Of a DNA stretch of 45,548 bases, positions 1 through 10,036 are shown in pieces. The stretch comes from Cellvibrio mixtus subsp. mixtus J3-8. GTDB taxonomy: Bacteria > Pseudomonadota > Gammaproteobacteria > Pseudomonadales > Cellvibrionaceae. Position numbers and translations under genes: made by a program. Every line of letters begins with the position of its first letter. The first letter of the stretch is position 1. The DNA lies in the NCBI RefSeq assembly GCF_000766945.1, contig NZ_KN266215.1, positions 2,222-47,769 of the forward strand. The letters are read 5' to 3'. The notes below the pieces were generated by a model. That model was not told the DNA's origin and made no database searches. It saw only the letters and a list, made by a program, of their open reading frames with translations.

Positions 1-508
1 CGTTATTAATACTGATGGTGGAAATGATGCGTTGTATGGTGAAGCTGGTAATGACACGCTCAGCGGCGGTGATGGCAATGATTTGCTGGATGGCGGCGCT
101 GGCAATGACTCGTTGACGGGGGGTGCCGGTAGCGATACTTACATCTTCAATAGCGCCTTCGGCCAAGACACCATCAATAACTACGACACCAACACCGCAA
201 GTATCGATGTGGCACATTTCAATAACGCCACTATCGAAGATTTGTGGTTCAGCCGTTCAGGCAGTGACCTGGTCATTAGCCGCGTCGGTACCACCGACAA
301 GGTTAATGTAAGCAATTGGTATTCAGGTGCTTCCTATCAACTCGACAAAATCGAAGTGGATTCGGCGGTGTTACTGAATAGCCAGGTCAATCAACTCGTC
401 AATGCAATGGCTGCGTTTGCACCACCGGTTGGAGTTGGATCTGTCGTTACCCAGGAAATGAAGGATCAATTGACCCCGGTGCTGGCGACAACCTGGCAAT
501 CAAACTGA
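1..508 (+). CDS. C-terminal part of an RTX (haemolysin-type calcium-binding repeat) protein
   Basis: The frame is open from base 2, so the gene begins outside the window; only about 168 C-terminal residues are visible. The first 45 or so residues are nonapeptide repeats of the GGxGxDxLx type (for example GGDGNDLLD and GGAGNDSLT), which in this family form a parallel beta-roll that binds calcium. They are followed by a segment beginning GQDTINNYD that resembles the haemolysin-type calcium-binding related domain often found after the repeats. Such proteins are normally exported by a type I secretion system using an uncleaved C-terminal signal. The catalytic or adhesive domain is not visible, so the activity is unknown. 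A strong terminator follows. Confidence 0.85.
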   Translation, partial: VINTDGGNDALYGEAGNDTLSGGDGNDLLDGGAGNDSLTGGAGSDTYIFNSAFGQDTINNYDTNTASIDVAHFNNATIEDLWFSRSGSDLVISRVGTTDKVNVSNWYSGASYQLDKIEVDSAVLLNSQVNQLVNAMAAFAPPVGVGSVVTQEMKDQLTPVLATTWQSN

Positions 509-541
509 TCTTTCTATTTCTGAGCGTTTATTGAGTTTGTC

Positions 542-576
542 CAAAGCCCCGGTCTAACAGCCAGGGCTTTGTTTTT
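542..576 (+). terminator. Rho-independent terminator after the RTX gene
   Basis: CAAAGCCC (542-549) pairs perfectly with GGGCTTTG (564-571) and is followed by five T. It lies 34 bases after the RTX stop codon and separates it from ibaG. Confidence 0.85.
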
Positions 577-694
577 GTGCAAAACCGGTTTTTGGGATGC
601 GAGTTGCCGGTAGTTCCGGTAAACTTCGCGCCTTATTTTAAAAATTGCAATGTATCCGCATTGCAATCCAGGCCAAATCCTTCCGAGTAGAACT

Positions 695-949
695 ATGCAA
701 GCCGAACAAATCAAAGCGCTTATTGAGAGCCAAATCCCCGATTGCGATGTTAAATCTGTAGAAGTGCAGGGCGATCACATTGGTCTGGTGATTGTCAGCC
801 CGGCATTCGCAGGTCTAACCCCGGTCAAGAAGCAGCAATTGGTGCTGTCTACCCTGAGCCAACAATTTGCTGATCGCAGTATCCATGCCGTGGATTACAT
901 CAAATCCTTTACCCCTGAGCAGTGGCAACAGCAACAACAGCAGCAATAA
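695..949 (+). CDS. ibaG: BolA-like protein IbaG (YrbA)
   Basis: 84 residues, the usual size for the IbaG/YrbA branch of the BolA family. These small alpha/beta proteins work with monothiol glutaredoxins in iron-sulfur handling and acid response. The frame is open further upstream, but the ATG at 695 gives the standard family start (MQAEQIKALIE). The core VQGDHIGLVIVSPAF and the later conserved His in SIHAVDYI fit the BolA fold, with that His as the likely cluster ligand. The gene sits just before murA, a conserved pairing in gammaproteobacteria. Odd point: the protein ends in an uninterrupted run of seven Gln encoded by mixed CAA/CAG codons. Confidence 0.88.
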   Translation: MQAEQIKALIESQIPDCDVKSVEVQGDHIGLVIVSPAFAGLTPVKKQQLVLSTLSQQFADRSIHAVDYIKSFTPEQWQQQQQQQ

Positions 950-2266
<1,317 letters not shown>

Positions 2267-2268
2267 GC

Positions 2269-2907
2269 ATGAGCCAGACGCTGACCATCGCCCTGACCAA
2301 AGGGCGCATCCTGGATGAAACCTTGCCGTTGTTGGCGGCAGCGGATATTCGCCCGCTCGAAGATATGGAAAAAAGCCGCAAGCTGGTTTTTGAAACCACC
2401 CAGCCTAATGTGCGTTTCTTATTGTTGCGCGGTGCTGATGTTCCCACCTACGTGCAATTTGGTGCGGCTGATATGGGAATTTCTGGCAAAGATACTTTGA
2501 TGGAAAACGGTGCTGACGGTTTGTATGAACCGCTTGATTTAAATATCGCGCGCTGCAAATTAATGACAGCGGGTGTGAAAGGCCAAACTACACCGCCGGG
2601 TCGCATCCGTGTGGCGACCAAGTATGTCAATATCGCCAAGCAGTATTACGCTGCGCAAGGCCGCCAGATCGATGTGATCAAACTTTATGGTGCAATGGAA
2701 TTGGCCCCGATTATGAATCTGGCCGATGAGATTGTCGATATTGTTGATACCGGCAATACCTTGCGTGCAAATGGTTTGGAACCGCGCGAATTTATTGCGG
2801 ATATCAGTTCACGTTTGATCGTGAATAAAGCCTCGATGAAAATGAAACACGTACAAATCCAGGCGATTATTGATTGTGTCGCCGGTGCAATACAGTCTGC
2901 CGAATAA
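2269..2907 (+). CDS. hisG: ATP phosphoribosyltransferase, short form (HisG-S)
   Basis: Catalyses the first step of histidine synthesis, joining ATP and PRPP to make phosphoribosyl-ATP. At 212 residues it is the short form that lacks the C-terminal regulatory ACT-like domain of E. coli HisG (299 residues). Short forms need the HisRS-like regulatory subunit HisZ, which is not in this window. Visible features are the N-terminal [13 protein letters not shown], the substrate-binding region [13 protein letters not shown], and the PRPP-binding loop [17 protein letters not shown] near residues 155-172. The start lies two bases after the murA stop, suggesting translational coupling. It is followed by a large palindrome and then hisD. 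Confidence 0.95.
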   Translation: MSQTLTIALTKGRILDETLPLLAAADIRPLEDMEKSRKLVFETTQPNVRFLLLRGADVPTYVQFGAADMGISGKDTLMENGADGLYEPLDLNIARCKLMTAGVKGQTTPPGRIRVATKYVNIAKQYYAAQGRQIDVIKLYGAMELAPIMNLADEIVDIVDTGNTLRANGLEPREFIADISSRLIVNKASMKMKHVQIQAIIDCVAGAIQSAE

Positions 2908-2918
2908 ATTCTTCGCTA

Positions 2919-3000
2919 ACCGGCGATTGCATTGCTATGGATTTAATTGACTCTCTATTGGGGCAATTAAATTAGTTAATGAGCAATTGCAAGCGCCGGT
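2919..3000. repeat. Large imperfect palindrome between hisG and hisD
   Basis: The outer arms are ACCGGCGATTGCATTGCT (2919-2936) and AGCAATTGCAAGCGCCGGT (2982-3000), complementary except for one mismatch and one extra base. Inside them, ATTTAATTG (2941-2949) pairs exactly with CAATTAAAT (2964-2972). The unit is 82 bases long and nearly fills the hisG-hisD gap. It has no T-tract, so it is not a typical terminator; it could be an RNA-stabilising hairpin, an attenuator, or a small palindromic repeat element. Whether it recurs elsewhere in the genome cannot be told from this window. Confidence 0.75.
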
Positions 3001-3056
3001 GAGCATCATACGTTTCCTGTCGATTAATTTTTTATTGTCATCGCAATGAGTTTTTT

Positions 3057-4364
3057 ATGTCTGAATCCGTTATCACACGATTGGATGCGAGCCAGGGTGA
3101 TTTTAACCAGCGCCTGGACCAGTTATTAGCTTGGGAATCAGTAAGCGATACCCGCGTTGCCGGTGTTGTCGATGACATTCTGCATCAAGTAAAAAATCGC
3201 GGTGATGCAGCGGTATTGGAATACACCAATAAATTTGATCGCCGCACGGCGCAAACAATTCAGGATCTGGTTGTCCCACCGGCGCAACTGCACGCGGCAT
3301 TAAACCAAATTACATCCGAGCAGCGCATCGCATTGGAAATTGCTGCCGAGCGTATTCGTAGTTACCACAAGCATCAGCTGCAAAATTCATGGCGCTACAC
3401 AGAAGCGGATGGCACTGTGCTGGGCCAACAAATTTCGGCGATGGAGCGAGTGGGGCTTTACGTTCCCGGTGGTAAAGCGTCTTATCCATCTTCAGTGTTG
3501 ATGAATGCAATTCCAGCGAAAGTTGCCGGTGTTGATGAATTGACAATGGTGGTGCCGGCACCGGATGGTGAAATCAGCCCGATAGTACTGGCTGCTGCAG
3601 CCGTCGCCGGTGTAGATCGCGTTATTACGATTGGCGGTGCGCAAGCCGTTGCTGCCCTGGCATTTGGTACTGAAACAATTACCAAAGTTGATAAGATTGT
3701 TGGCCCTGGAAATATTTATGTCGCTACTGCAAAGCGTGCGGTATTCGGGCAGGTGGCGATTGATATGATCGCCGGCCCGTCGGAAATTTTAGTGGTATGT
3801 GACGGCCTCACTCATCCCGACTGGATTGCGATGGATTTGTTTAGCCAGGCAGAACACGATGAACAGGCACAAGCAATTTTGTTGAGCCCGGATGCGGAAT
3901 TTTTAAATAACGTTGAAGCATCCATCAAAAAATTATTGCCAACATTGGCACGCAATGAAATCGCCAGTGTGTCATTAAAAAATCGCGGTGCATTAATCCA
4001 GGTTGCTGATATGCAACAGGCTGTTGAAATCAGCAATCGCATTGCGCCGGAGCATCTGGAATTATCCGTTGCTGATCCTGAAGCATTGTTGCCGAAAATT
4101 CGCCACGCCGGTGCCATTTTTATGGGGCGCCATACACCGGAAGCATTAGGTGATTATTGTGCAGGGCCTAATCACGTGCTGCCAACGTCAGGTACTGCAC
4201 GTTTTTCTTCGCCATTAGGTGTTTACGATTTCCAGAAACGCAGTTCAATTATTATGTGTTCACCTGCAGGAGCATCAACACTATCTAAAACCGCGTCAGT
4301 GTTAGCGCGTGGCGAACAACTGGAAGCGCATGCGCGTTCGGCGGAATACCGGATTATTGACTGA
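3057..4364 (+). CDS. hisD: Histidinol dehydrogenase HisD
   Basis: Zinc-dependent cytoplasmic enzyme for the last two steps of histidine synthesis, oxidising L-histidinol to L-histidine with NAD. The 435-residue length is normal. Signatures include [13 protein letters not shown] (NAD region), [10 protein letters not shown], the zinc ligands in [11 protein letters not shown], the catalytic Glu-His in [11 protein letters not shown], and [18 protein letters not shown]; a final ligand His lies in [11 protein letters not shown] near the C-terminus. In pseudomonads hisC1 follows hisD and precedes algW; here hisD is directly followed by a convergent terminator and algW on the other strand, so hisC is missing from this position. 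Confidence 0.97.
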   Translation: MSESVITRLDASQGDFNQRLDQLLAWESVSDTRVAGVVDDILHQVKNRGDAAVLEYTNKFDRRTAQTIQDLVVPPAQLHAALNQITSEQRIALEIAAERIRSYHKHQLQNSWRYTEADGTVLGQQISAMERVGLYVPGGKASYPSSVLMNAIPAKVAGVDELTMVVPAPDGEISPIVLAAAAVAGVDRVITIGGAQAVAALAFGTETITKVDKIVGPGNIYVATAKRAVFGQVAIDMIAGPSEILVVCDGLTHPDWIAMDLFSQAEHDEQAQAILLSPDAEFLNNVEASIKKLLPTLARNEIASVSLKNRGALIQVADMQQAVEISNRIAPEHLELSVADPEALLPKIRHAGAIFMGRHTPEALGDYCAGPNHVLPTSGTARFSSPLGVYDFQKRSSIIMCSPAGASTLSKTASVLARGEQLEAHARSAEYRIID

Positions 4365-4386
4365 AATAATTTTTAACGTAATGCCA

Positions 4387-4419
4387 GAAAAAAACGGGTG
4401 CATATGCACCCGTTTTTTT
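4387..4419. terminator. Bidirectional terminator between hisD and algW
   Basis: AACGGGTGCA (4393-4402) and its exact complement TGCACCCGTT (4405-4414) form a perfect stem with A residues on the left and a T7 run on the right, so it can stop the converging hisD (+) and algW (-) transcripts. Confidence 0.9.
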
Positions 4420-4442
4420 ATTCTTGTGATGAGAAAACTGAA

Positions 4443-5570
4443 TCAGGTTTTTGTTGGGGGAAATGCAGCGATTGCTTTAATTTCCAATGATTTTCCATCG
4501 CGAATAACCTTGAACACGACTTCAGCGTTAGGCTGGATATTTGACAGCGCATGGATTTCGAATTTGCCGGGTGCAATACCAATCGGGATATTATCGATAT
4601 GGGTGATGACATCATTCAGTTGAAAGCCCGCTTTAGCGGCCGGACTATCTTTTTCAATTTCATTGATTAGCACACCATTACTGCCGAGTTGTTCTGCCTG
4701 TTCGCGATTGAGGTAGCTAACCCCTAGTCCTAACCATCCTCGCCTTACCGTACCAAATTCAATAATTTGTTTCAGCGAGTTCAGGGCTTTATCAACCGGC
4801 ACTGCGAAACTGATACCAAAAGATGCACCCGTTTCATCCAGCATTGCTGTGTTGATGCCAATTAAGTTGCCATAGGCATCGATCAACGCACCACCTGAAT
4901 TGCCGGGGTTAATCGCTGCATCTGTCTGGATAAAATTTTCAGCGCTGTTGATGCCAAGGTTCCAACGACCTGTAGCGCTCACAATGCCCTGGCTCACACT
5001 TTGTCCGACACCAAATGGATTGCCAATCGCGAGCACCACATCGCCTACGCGAATATTGTCGGAGTTGCCAATGTTAATGGCAGTGATGTTATCTAATTTA
5101 ATACGCAATACGGCGAGGTCATTAGCTTTATCAATGCCTACCAATTCGGCGGCGGTGTAGCGTCCGTCGTACAATAAGACCGAGATACGATCAGCGCCGT
5201 TAATCACATGGTTGTTAGTAAGAATGAAACCTTCGCTATCCACAATAACACCCGAGCCAAGGGTTTTTTCCATACGTTCCTGCTGCGGTGTATTGGAATT
5301 ATTGTAAAGCTGGCGAAAAAACGGATTGTTATAAAAATTTTGGTAACGTTGTACGACGCGTTTTTGTGTATAAATATTAACTACGGCAGGAGCTGCACGA
5401 TTTACTGCATCAGCGTAAGACACAACGCCAGTATTTACGTTGGCCGGTGCATGAGTTGCTGGTGCGGGTGCACTGCGTAATTGCGGAAATAAAAACAATA
5501 CAAGTAACGCGATAATCACGCCTGCAATAACCGGCCAGCCGATAAAACTTAGCAAGCGTTGTAAAAACAT
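4443..5570 (-). CDS. algW: Membrane-anchored periplasmic serine protease, AlgW/DegS type
   Basis: 375 residues when started at the ATG at 5570 (MFLQRLLSFIGW), which is preceded by GGGGAC. The open frame continues upstream but would run through a terminator hairpin, so the shorter start is preferred. One N-terminal membrane anchor (about residues 10-30) is followed by a trypsin-like domain with His121 (TNNHVI), Asp151 (NDLAVL) and Ser225 (GNSGGA), then a single PDZ domain (about 275-370). In the family, such proteases sense misfolded outer-membrane proteins and cut the anti-sigma factor that holds the envelope-stress sigma factor. The place after hisD matches algW in Pseudomonas; no anti-sigma gene is in the window. 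Confidence 0.9.
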   Translation of the reverse strand: MFLQRLLSFIGWPVIAGVIIALLVLFLFPQLRSAPAPATHAPANVNTGVVSYADAVNRAAPAVVNIYTQKRVVQRYQNFYNNPFFRQLYNNSNTPQQERMEKTLGSGVIVDSEGFILTNNHVINGADRISVLLYDGRYTAAELVGIDKANDLAVLRIKLDNITAINIGNSDNIRVGDVVLAIGNPFGVGQSVSQGIVSATGRWNLGINSAENFIQTDAAINPGNSGGALIDAYGNLIGINTAMLDETGASFGISFAVPVDKALNSLKQIIEFGTVRRGWLGLGVSYLNREQAEQLGSNGVLINEIEKDSPAAKAGFQLNDVITHIDNIPIGIAPGKFEIHALSNIQPNAEVVFKVIRDGKSLEIKAIAAFPPTKT

Positions 5571-5599
5571 TAGGTTTGTCCCCGTCGTTTTATTTTTTG

Positions 5600-5630
5600 G
5601 CCAACAAAAACCCCGCAGGGCGCGGGGTTT
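5600..5630 (-). terminator. Terminator hairpin between zapG and algW (reverse strand)
   Basis: AAACCCCGC (5608-5616) pairs exactly with GCGGGGTTT (5622-5630). Read on the reverse strand the stem is followed by a short T-rich run (TTTTTGTTGG). It lies downstream of zapG and only about 38 bases before the algW start codon, so algW must be transcribed from within or past it. Confidence 0.75.
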
Positions 5631-5634
5631 AACA

Positions 5635-5675
5635 ACTATATTCGACATCCTGTACGCGAAAGTGGTTAACCACTT
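5635..5675 (-). promoter_or_regulatory. 16-base perfect palindrome and candidate algW -10 box
   Basis: AAGTGGTTAACCACTT (5660-5675) is a perfect palindrome ten bases past the zapG stop codon. Downstream on the reverse strand is TATAGT (5640-5635), a reasonable -10 box. Transcription from it would begin near 5628, inside the terminator stem, so that transcript could not form the full hairpin. The palindrome would then sit over the -35 region, as an operator would. The -35 sequence itself is poor; this assignment is inference. Confidence 0.4.
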
Positions 5676-5684
5676 CAGGAAATT

Positions 5685-6188
5685 TTAGTAACGGTTTGCT
5701 TTTCCATCAAAGTCGAAATCATCCGCAGATTCCATTGGCATGCGGCTATGGTTTTGATCTTCACGCAGGTCGTAGTCTTCGCTTAATGTCCCTTTTGCTC
5801 CCGGTGCTTTTGGGGCCCAGTCGCGCGGCGGCTCAATGCGTTGTTCATTAATGTATGCTTTGGTATCACCACTTAAATTGGTGTTGGCTGAGTCGATAAT
5901 CTGCCGGCTAATCGCCGGGGTTGCCAGTTTCAATGCGCCATTGGCCAAATGCTCGTGTACTTCACGATAGGCTTGGGTAAGGTTATTTACCAATTGCGAC
6001 GTTTGGGTGAAGTGCTCAGCAACATCGCGCTGATAGGCTTGTAGTGAGCTTTCAGCCTCGTGCAAACGCTGCTCCAGATCTCGCCCCAGAATTTGCGCGC
6101 GAAAAATATACAATATAGCGGCGCCAATGGCCCCGCCCGCTAACAAGCACAGTAAACCGGTTATAAATAGCGCACTGAATGAATACAC
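5685..6188 (-). CDS. zapG: ZapG (YhcB, DUF1043 family) inner-membrane protein
   Basis: One N-terminal transmembrane segment (about residues 5-27, rich in Leu, Gly and Ala) followed by a cytoplasmic coiled-coil stretch (about 35-80, containing LEQRLHEAESSLQAYQRDV) and a polar acidic tail. This matches DUF1043/YhcB, a protein linked to cell division and envelope growth in E. coli. I place the start at GTG 6188 because AGGAG stands seven bases before it; an ATG at 6203 is possible but has no ribosome site and would add five residues. It is divergent from the alpha/beta hydrolase gene. The reverse complement of 6253-6258 reads TATAAT and may be its -10 box. Confidence 0.8.
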   Translation of the reverse strand: MYSFSALFITGLLCLLAGGAIGAAILYIFRAQILGRDLEQRLHEAESSLQAYQRDVAEHFTQTSQLVNNLTQAYREVHEHLANGALKLATPAISRQIIDSANTNLSGDTKAYINEQRIEPPRDWAPKAPGAKGTLSEDYDLREDQNHSRMPMESADDFDFDGKANRY

Positions 6189-6329
6189 GGGGGATCTCCT
6201 CATCGACAAGCGTGTTTAAAGCGTATATACGACCTTAAACATTGATAGACCTATTATAAGTCCATTTTCTCATTAAAATGGGCAAAAATTATTGCCTTTC
6301 CGGCAGAGTAATGAAATTTGGGGTAATTC

Positions 6330-6989
6330 ATGCATTTTCCTTTTGCAAAAGAAGAATTGTTAATGATTTCAGGTCCGTCAGGGCAATTGCAGGCAGCTTT
6401 ACATCAGGGGGATGAACTTGGAGGTTTGGCACATAGGCCGCGGTTGGTAATCCTGTGCCATCCCCACCCGGTTCACGGCGGTACTATGGATAATAAAGTT
6501 GTCACAACCTTGATGCGTACTTATCGCGACGTGGGGATTCATGTGTTGCGTTTTAATTTTCGTGGTGTGGGCAAGAGCGAGGGTGTTTTTGATAACGCTA
6601 TCGGTGAGCTGGATGATCTTCGTGCGATAGTCGCCTGGGCCCAACAAAATTTGCCGGAAGCCGGTTTGCTATTGGCCGGGTTTTCATTTGGTTCTTCCAT
6701 TGCCGCCCAGGTGAGTTATGAGGTTTCCGGTGTGCAGCACCTTTCATTGGTCGCCCCTCCGGTAGAGCGTTATCCGTATGCGCGGGATAATCAGTTTCCC
6801 TGCAAAGCGTGTGTTGTGCAGGGGGATCAGGATGAGCGTGTGATTGCCCGGGGAGTTTATGACTGGGTGGCTACTTTACGGGGTGATGTTGAATTGTTGC
6901 GGTATCCCGGGGCGGGGCACTTTTTTCATGGATATTTAACTGCATTAAAAACTGACTTAACCCAAATCCTGCAACGACAATTGCAATAA
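6330..6989 (+). CDS. Alpha/beta hydrolase of the COG2945 type
   Basis: 219 residues, no signal peptide, probably cytoplasmic. The N-terminal third has LVILCHPHPVHGGTMDNKV, typical of the COG2945 group; the nucleophile elbow is GFSFGSS (Ser in the middle), and the C-terminal part has a catalytic Asp candidate in VQGDQDERV and a catalytic His in GAGHFFHG. The substrate is unknown; relatives are annotated as predicted hydrolases or esterases. GGGGT stands six bases before the ATG. It is followed by zapE without an obvious terminator, so they may share a transcript. Confidence 0.85.
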   Translation: MHFPFAKEELLMISGPSGQLQAALHQGDELGGLAHRPRLVILCHPHPVHGGTMDNKVVTTLMRTYRDVGIHVLRFNFRGVGKSEGVFDNAIGELDDLRAIVAWAQQNLPEAGLLLAGFSFGSSIAAQVSYEVSGVQHLSLVAPPVERYPYARDNQFPCKACVVQGDQDERVIARGVYDWVATLRGDVELLRYPGAGHFFHGYLTALKTDLTQILQRQLQ

Positions 6990-7074
6990 GCGTGGTTATT
7001 CTTGGTTGCAGCCGCTAAAGTGGTGGCGTGATGCAATATTTTGTTATTTGATGTTAATGCCAGTCGCTAATCCC

Positions 7075-8208
7075 ATGACCATTCCCGATACCAATTCCCC
7101 TCTTGCACGCTATCAGCGCGATTTGCAACGCCCCGATTTCCGCCATGATCCAGCCCAGGAAGCTGCAGTGAATCATTTGCAGCATCTATATGAGCAATTG
7201 GTTTCTGCATGGAAAGCCGAACAACAACAAAGCCTGCTGGGTAATTTTTTCAAACGATTTACTGGCGATTCATCGCGCGAGTTGGTGCGCGGCTTGTATT
7301 TTTGGGGTGGGGTGGGGCGCGGCAAAACCTACCTGATGGATAATTTTTACGAGAGCTTGCCTTTCGAGCAAAAGCTACGCGCCCACTTCCATCGTTTTAT
7401 GCGTCGTGTCCATGCGGAACTCAAAAAACTGGACGGAAAAAAAAATCCGCTCAAACTGGTTGCCGACACTATCGCCGCTGAAGCGCGGGTGATTTGTTTT
7501 GATGAGTTTTTTGTATCGGATATCACTGATGCCATGATTCTTGGCACTTTGATGGAAGAGCTTTTCGCGCGCGGTGTTACGTTGGTTGCAACCTCCAATA
7601 TTGTTCCTGATGGCCTTTATAAGGATGGATTACAACGCGCCCGCTTTTTGCCAGCAATCGATTTGCTTAACAAGCATACCCTTGTGGTGAATGTGGATGG
7701 CGGGGTTGATTATCGTCTGCGTGCTCTGGAGCAGGCGGAGTTATATCACCACCCGCTGGATGCGGCAGCTGATGAAAGTTTGATGTGCAGCTTTAAAAGC
7801 CTGGTGCCTGCCGGCGCAGAGATTCGCGAACAGCAGGAGATAGAGGTAGAAGGGCGGATGATTTTGTCCCGCTGCGTTAGTGAAGGGATTATCTGGTTTG
7901 ATTTCGTTGAGTTGTGCGATGGGCCGCGTTCACAAAACGATTACATCGAACTCGCGCGTGAATATCACGCCGTTATCCTCAGTAATGTCCCCGGCCTCGG
8001 GCGTGAAAAAGACGACCAGGCGCGACGCTTTGTGAATCTTGTTGATGAATTCTATGACCGCCAGGTAAAGCTGATTATTTCTGCGGAGCGCCCGCTGGCC
8101 GAACTCTATTCCACGGGTAAACTGGACTTCGAATTCCAGCGTACAATCAGCCGTTTACTGGAAATGCAAAGCCATGAATACCTTTCCCGTCCTCATAGAC
8201 CGGAATAG
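7075..8208 (+). CDS. zapE: Cell-division ATPase ZapE (AFG1-like)
   Basis: 377 residues from the ATG at 7075; ATGs at 7051 and 7057 are also possible, and none has a strong ribosome site. The Walker A motif is GGVGRGKT (residues 78-85), Walker B is [12 protein letters not shown], and the AFG1/ZapE family region ending in ISRLLEMQS is intact. ZapE interacts with the FtsZ ring in E. coli and is an AAA-type ATPase; the mitochondrial homologue AFG1 assists membrane-protein turnover. In pseudomonads the same gene lies just upstream of rplM-rpsI, as here. Confidence 0.93.
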   Translation: MTIPDTNSPLARYQRDLQRPDFRHDPAQEAAVNHLQHLYEQLVSAWKAEQQQSLLGNFFKRFTGDSSRELVRGLYFWGGVGRGKTYLMDNFYESLPFEQKLRAHFHRFMRRVHAELKKLDGKKNPLKLVADTIAAEARVICFDEFFVSDITDAMILGTLMEELFARGVTLVATSNIVPDGLYKDGLQRARFLPAIDLLNKHTLVVNVDGGVDYRLRALEQAELYHHPLDAAADESLMCSFKSLVPAGAEIREQQEIEVEGRMILSRCVSEGIIWFDFVELCDGPRSQNDYIELAREYHAVILSNVPGLGREKDDQARRFVNLVDEFYDRQVKLIISAERPLAELYSTGKLDFEFQRTISRLLEMQSHEYLSRPHRPE

Positions 8209-8222
8209 AGCTTATATTGTGG

Positions 8223-8251
8223 TTGAAAAATACTCCCTGGGTGTGTAGTAT
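8223..8251 (+). promoter_or_regulatory. Sigma-70 promoter of rplM-rpsI
   Basis: TTGAAA (8223-8228), a 17-base spacer and TAGTAT (8246-8251) form a near-consensus promoter. It begins 14 bases after the zapE stop codon and leaves a leader of about 60 bases before the rplM start. Confidence 0.75.
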
Positions 8252-8315
8252 GCCGCCTCCCTGTTTTCAGGGGTATTTAACATTTAGTTCCACATCCAAT
8301 TTAGGCAGGAATAAC

Positions 8316-8744
8316 ATGAAGACCTATATTGCCAAACCTGAATCTGTCGTACATGACTGGTTCATCGTGGATGCGGCGGGAAAAACCCTCGGCCGTTTAT
8401 CTGCGGAAATTGCTTCGCGTTTGCGTGGCAAGCACAAGCCAGAATTCACTCCACACGTTGATACCGGTGATTACATCGTTGTTATCAATGCTGCTCAAGT
8501 GCGTGTGACTGGCCGTAAAGCTACTGACAAGGTTTATTACCATCACACCAACTTCGTTGGTGGTATTAAATCCATTACCTTCGATAAATTGATCGAGAAG
8601 GCTCCAGAGCGCACCATCCAGATCGCTGTTAAAGGCATGTTGCCGAAAGGCCCACTGGGTCGTGCAATGTTCAGAAAATTGAAAGTTTATGCGGGTAATG
8701 AGCATCCACATGCTGCTCAGCAACCGAAAGAACTGAGCATCTAA
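8316..8744 (+). CDS. rplM: 50S ribosomal protein L13
   Basis: 142 residues, the exact length of bacterial L13, beginning [15 protein letters not shown] at an ATG preceded by AGGA (8307-8310). Family signatures [26 protein letters not shown] and the [20 protein letters not shown] segment are intact. L13 is an early assembly protein of the large subunit that binds 23S rRNA; in E. coli the rplM leader is also a target for L13 autoregulation. The upstream in-frame extension is leader, not coding. rpsI starts 11 bases downstream in the same operon. Confidence 0.98.
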   Translation: MKTYIAKPESVVHDWFIVDAAGKTLGRLSAEIASRLRGKHKPEFTPHVDTGDYIVVINAAQVRVTGRKATDKVYYHHTNFVGGIKSITFDKLIEKAPERTIQIAVKGMLPKGPLGRAMFRKLKVYAGNEHPHAAQQPKELSI

Positions 8745-8755
8745 GGGGAGCCGAT

Positions 8756-9148
8756 ATGTCTGCAGCACAATTTTACGGCACAGGCCGTCGCAAGACCTCT
8801 ACCGCACGTGTATTCATCACTGCTGGTACTGGCAATATCGTTGTAAATGATCGTCCTCTGGACGAATACTTTGGTCGTCCAGTGGCGCGCATGGTTGTTC
8901 GTCAACCGCTCGAACTGGTTGGTCTGGTAGAAAAGTTTGATGTGAATGTTACTGTCTCTGGTGGCGGTAGTTTCGGTCAAGCTGGTGCTATTCGCCACGG
9001 TTTGACTCGCGCCCTGATGGAGTACGATGACAACCTGCGTAGCGAATTGCGTAAAGCCGGTTACGTTACCCGCGATTCCCGTGAGGTTGAGCGTAAGAAA
9101 GTTGGCTTGCGTAAAGCACGTAAAAAGCCGCAATTCTCCAAGCGTTAA
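8756..9148 (+). CDS. rpsI: 30S ribosomal protein S9
   Basis: 130 residues, standard for S9, with the N-terminal [15 protein letters not shown] motif, [14 protein letters not shown] in the middle and the basic tail ending in KPQFSKR; the terminal KR reaches the ribosomal P site in known structures. AAGGGGAG stands directly before the start. It ends the rplM-rpsI operon, which is closed by the terminator at 9200. Confidence 0.98.
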   Translation: MSAAQFYGTGRRKTSTARVFITAGTGNIVVNDRPLDEYFGRPVARMVVRQPLELVGLVEKFDVNVTVSGGGSFGQAGAIRHGLTRALMEYDDNLRSELRKAGYVTRDSREVERKKVGLRKARKKPQFSKR

Positions 9149-9199
9149 TGATTTCATGCAGTGGCTTTTATGGTTGCTGCTTGATGATCATCAAAAAAA

Positions 9200-9232
9200 C
9201 GCCCAAGTCTTTTCTGGCTTGGGCGTTTTTTT
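9200..9232 (+). terminator. Terminator of rplM-rpsI
   Basis: CGCCCAAG (9200-9207) pairs exactly with CTTGGGCG (9218-9225), followed by seven T. Confidence 0.92.
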
Positions 9233-9280
9233 ACGTCTAAAATTGCGGGTCTATAACCCACTGATTGTGTGTGGTTATTC

Positions 9281-9309
9281 TTGTAAGCCGTGTGTGAATT
9301 CATTAAGAT
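9281..9309 (+). promoter_or_regulatory. Candidate sigma-70 promoter of petA-petBC
   Basis: TTGTAA (9281-9286), a 17-base spacer and TAAGAT (9304-9309). It lies in the gap between the rpsI terminator and petA, leaving a leader of about 120 bases; apart from this promoter I see nothing in that gap. Confidence 0.55.
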
Positions 9310-9434
9310 TGCCCGCCTTTTCTTGAGTCACCCAATAAATCCTTTGTCGTCGGACTTGGTATCAGAGTTTTTGCAAAGTCGCAGCGCGATTTAGGCGATT
9401 TGCTAGCCGTTAGCTGTTAGGGGAGAAATTCGTC

Positions 9435-10034
9435 ATGAGTAATGACGCTGTAAATAAAACGCGCCGTCGTGTATTGATCGGAGCCACTTGTGCAGTGGGT
9501 GCGGTTGGTGTGGTTGGTGCTGCAGTTCCTTTTGTGGGTTCCTGGAACCCGAGTGCCAAGGCGAAAGCTGCCGGTGCTCCCGTTAAATATAATCTCAGCA
9601 AGGTAGAGCCTGGCGCTATGGTCACCGTTGAGTGGCGCGGTAAACCGGTGTTTGTTGTGCGTCGTACCCAGGCGGCATTGGATAGCCTGAAAAAAGTGGA
9701 AGAGTTGGGAGTGTTGCTGGACGCAAACTCTGACGAACCCCAGCAACCTGAATACGCAAAAAATCCTGAGCGTGCTATCAATAAAGAATTTGCAATCCTG
9801 TTGGGAGTTTGTACCCACCTGGGATGTGCACCTATGTATCGCCCCGATGTTCACGCAGCCGATTTGGGTGGTGAAAAATGGCAAGGCGGTTTCTTCTGTC
9901 CATGTCATGGGTCGAAGTACGATTTGGCGGGGCGCGTTTACATCGGCGTTCCTGCTCCATTAAACCTGGAAGTTCCTCCTCATCGTTATGAGAGTGATGC
10001 TGTAGTTGTGATTGGCGAAGATCAAGGGGCTTAA
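9435..10034 (+). CDS. petA: Ubiquinol-cytochrome c reductase, Rieske iron-sulfur subunit
   Basis: 199 residues. The N-terminus carries a twin-arginine motif (KTRRRVLIG) and one hydrophobic anchor (about 14-37), as usual for Rieske proteins exported by Tat and kept as membrane anchors. Cluster box 1 is CTHLGC (Cys126, His128, Cys131) and box 2 is CPCHGS (Cys155, Cys157, His158), so all four 2Fe-2S ligands and the disulfide pair are present. The protein passes electrons from ubiquinol to cytochrome c1 at the Qo site. AGGGGAG precedes the start, and petBC begins two bases after its stop. Confidence 0.97.
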   Translation: MSNDAVNKTRRRVLIGATCAVGAVGVVGAAVPFVGSWNPSAKAKAAGAPVKYNLSKVEPGAMVTVEWRGKPVFVVRRTQAALDSLKKVEELGVLLDANSDEPQQPEYAKNPERAINKEFAILLGVCTHLGCAPMYRPDVHAADLGGEKWQGGFFCPCHGSKYDLAGRVYIGVPAPLNLEVPPHRYESDAVVVIGEDQGA

Positions 10035-10036
10035 AG

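Noticed and set aside
5571-5648. Longer algW start at 5648
   Set aside because: It would place a Pro/Arg-rich stretch before the membrane anchor and code through the terminator hairpin; the ATG at 5570 gives a proper signal anchor and has a ribosome site.
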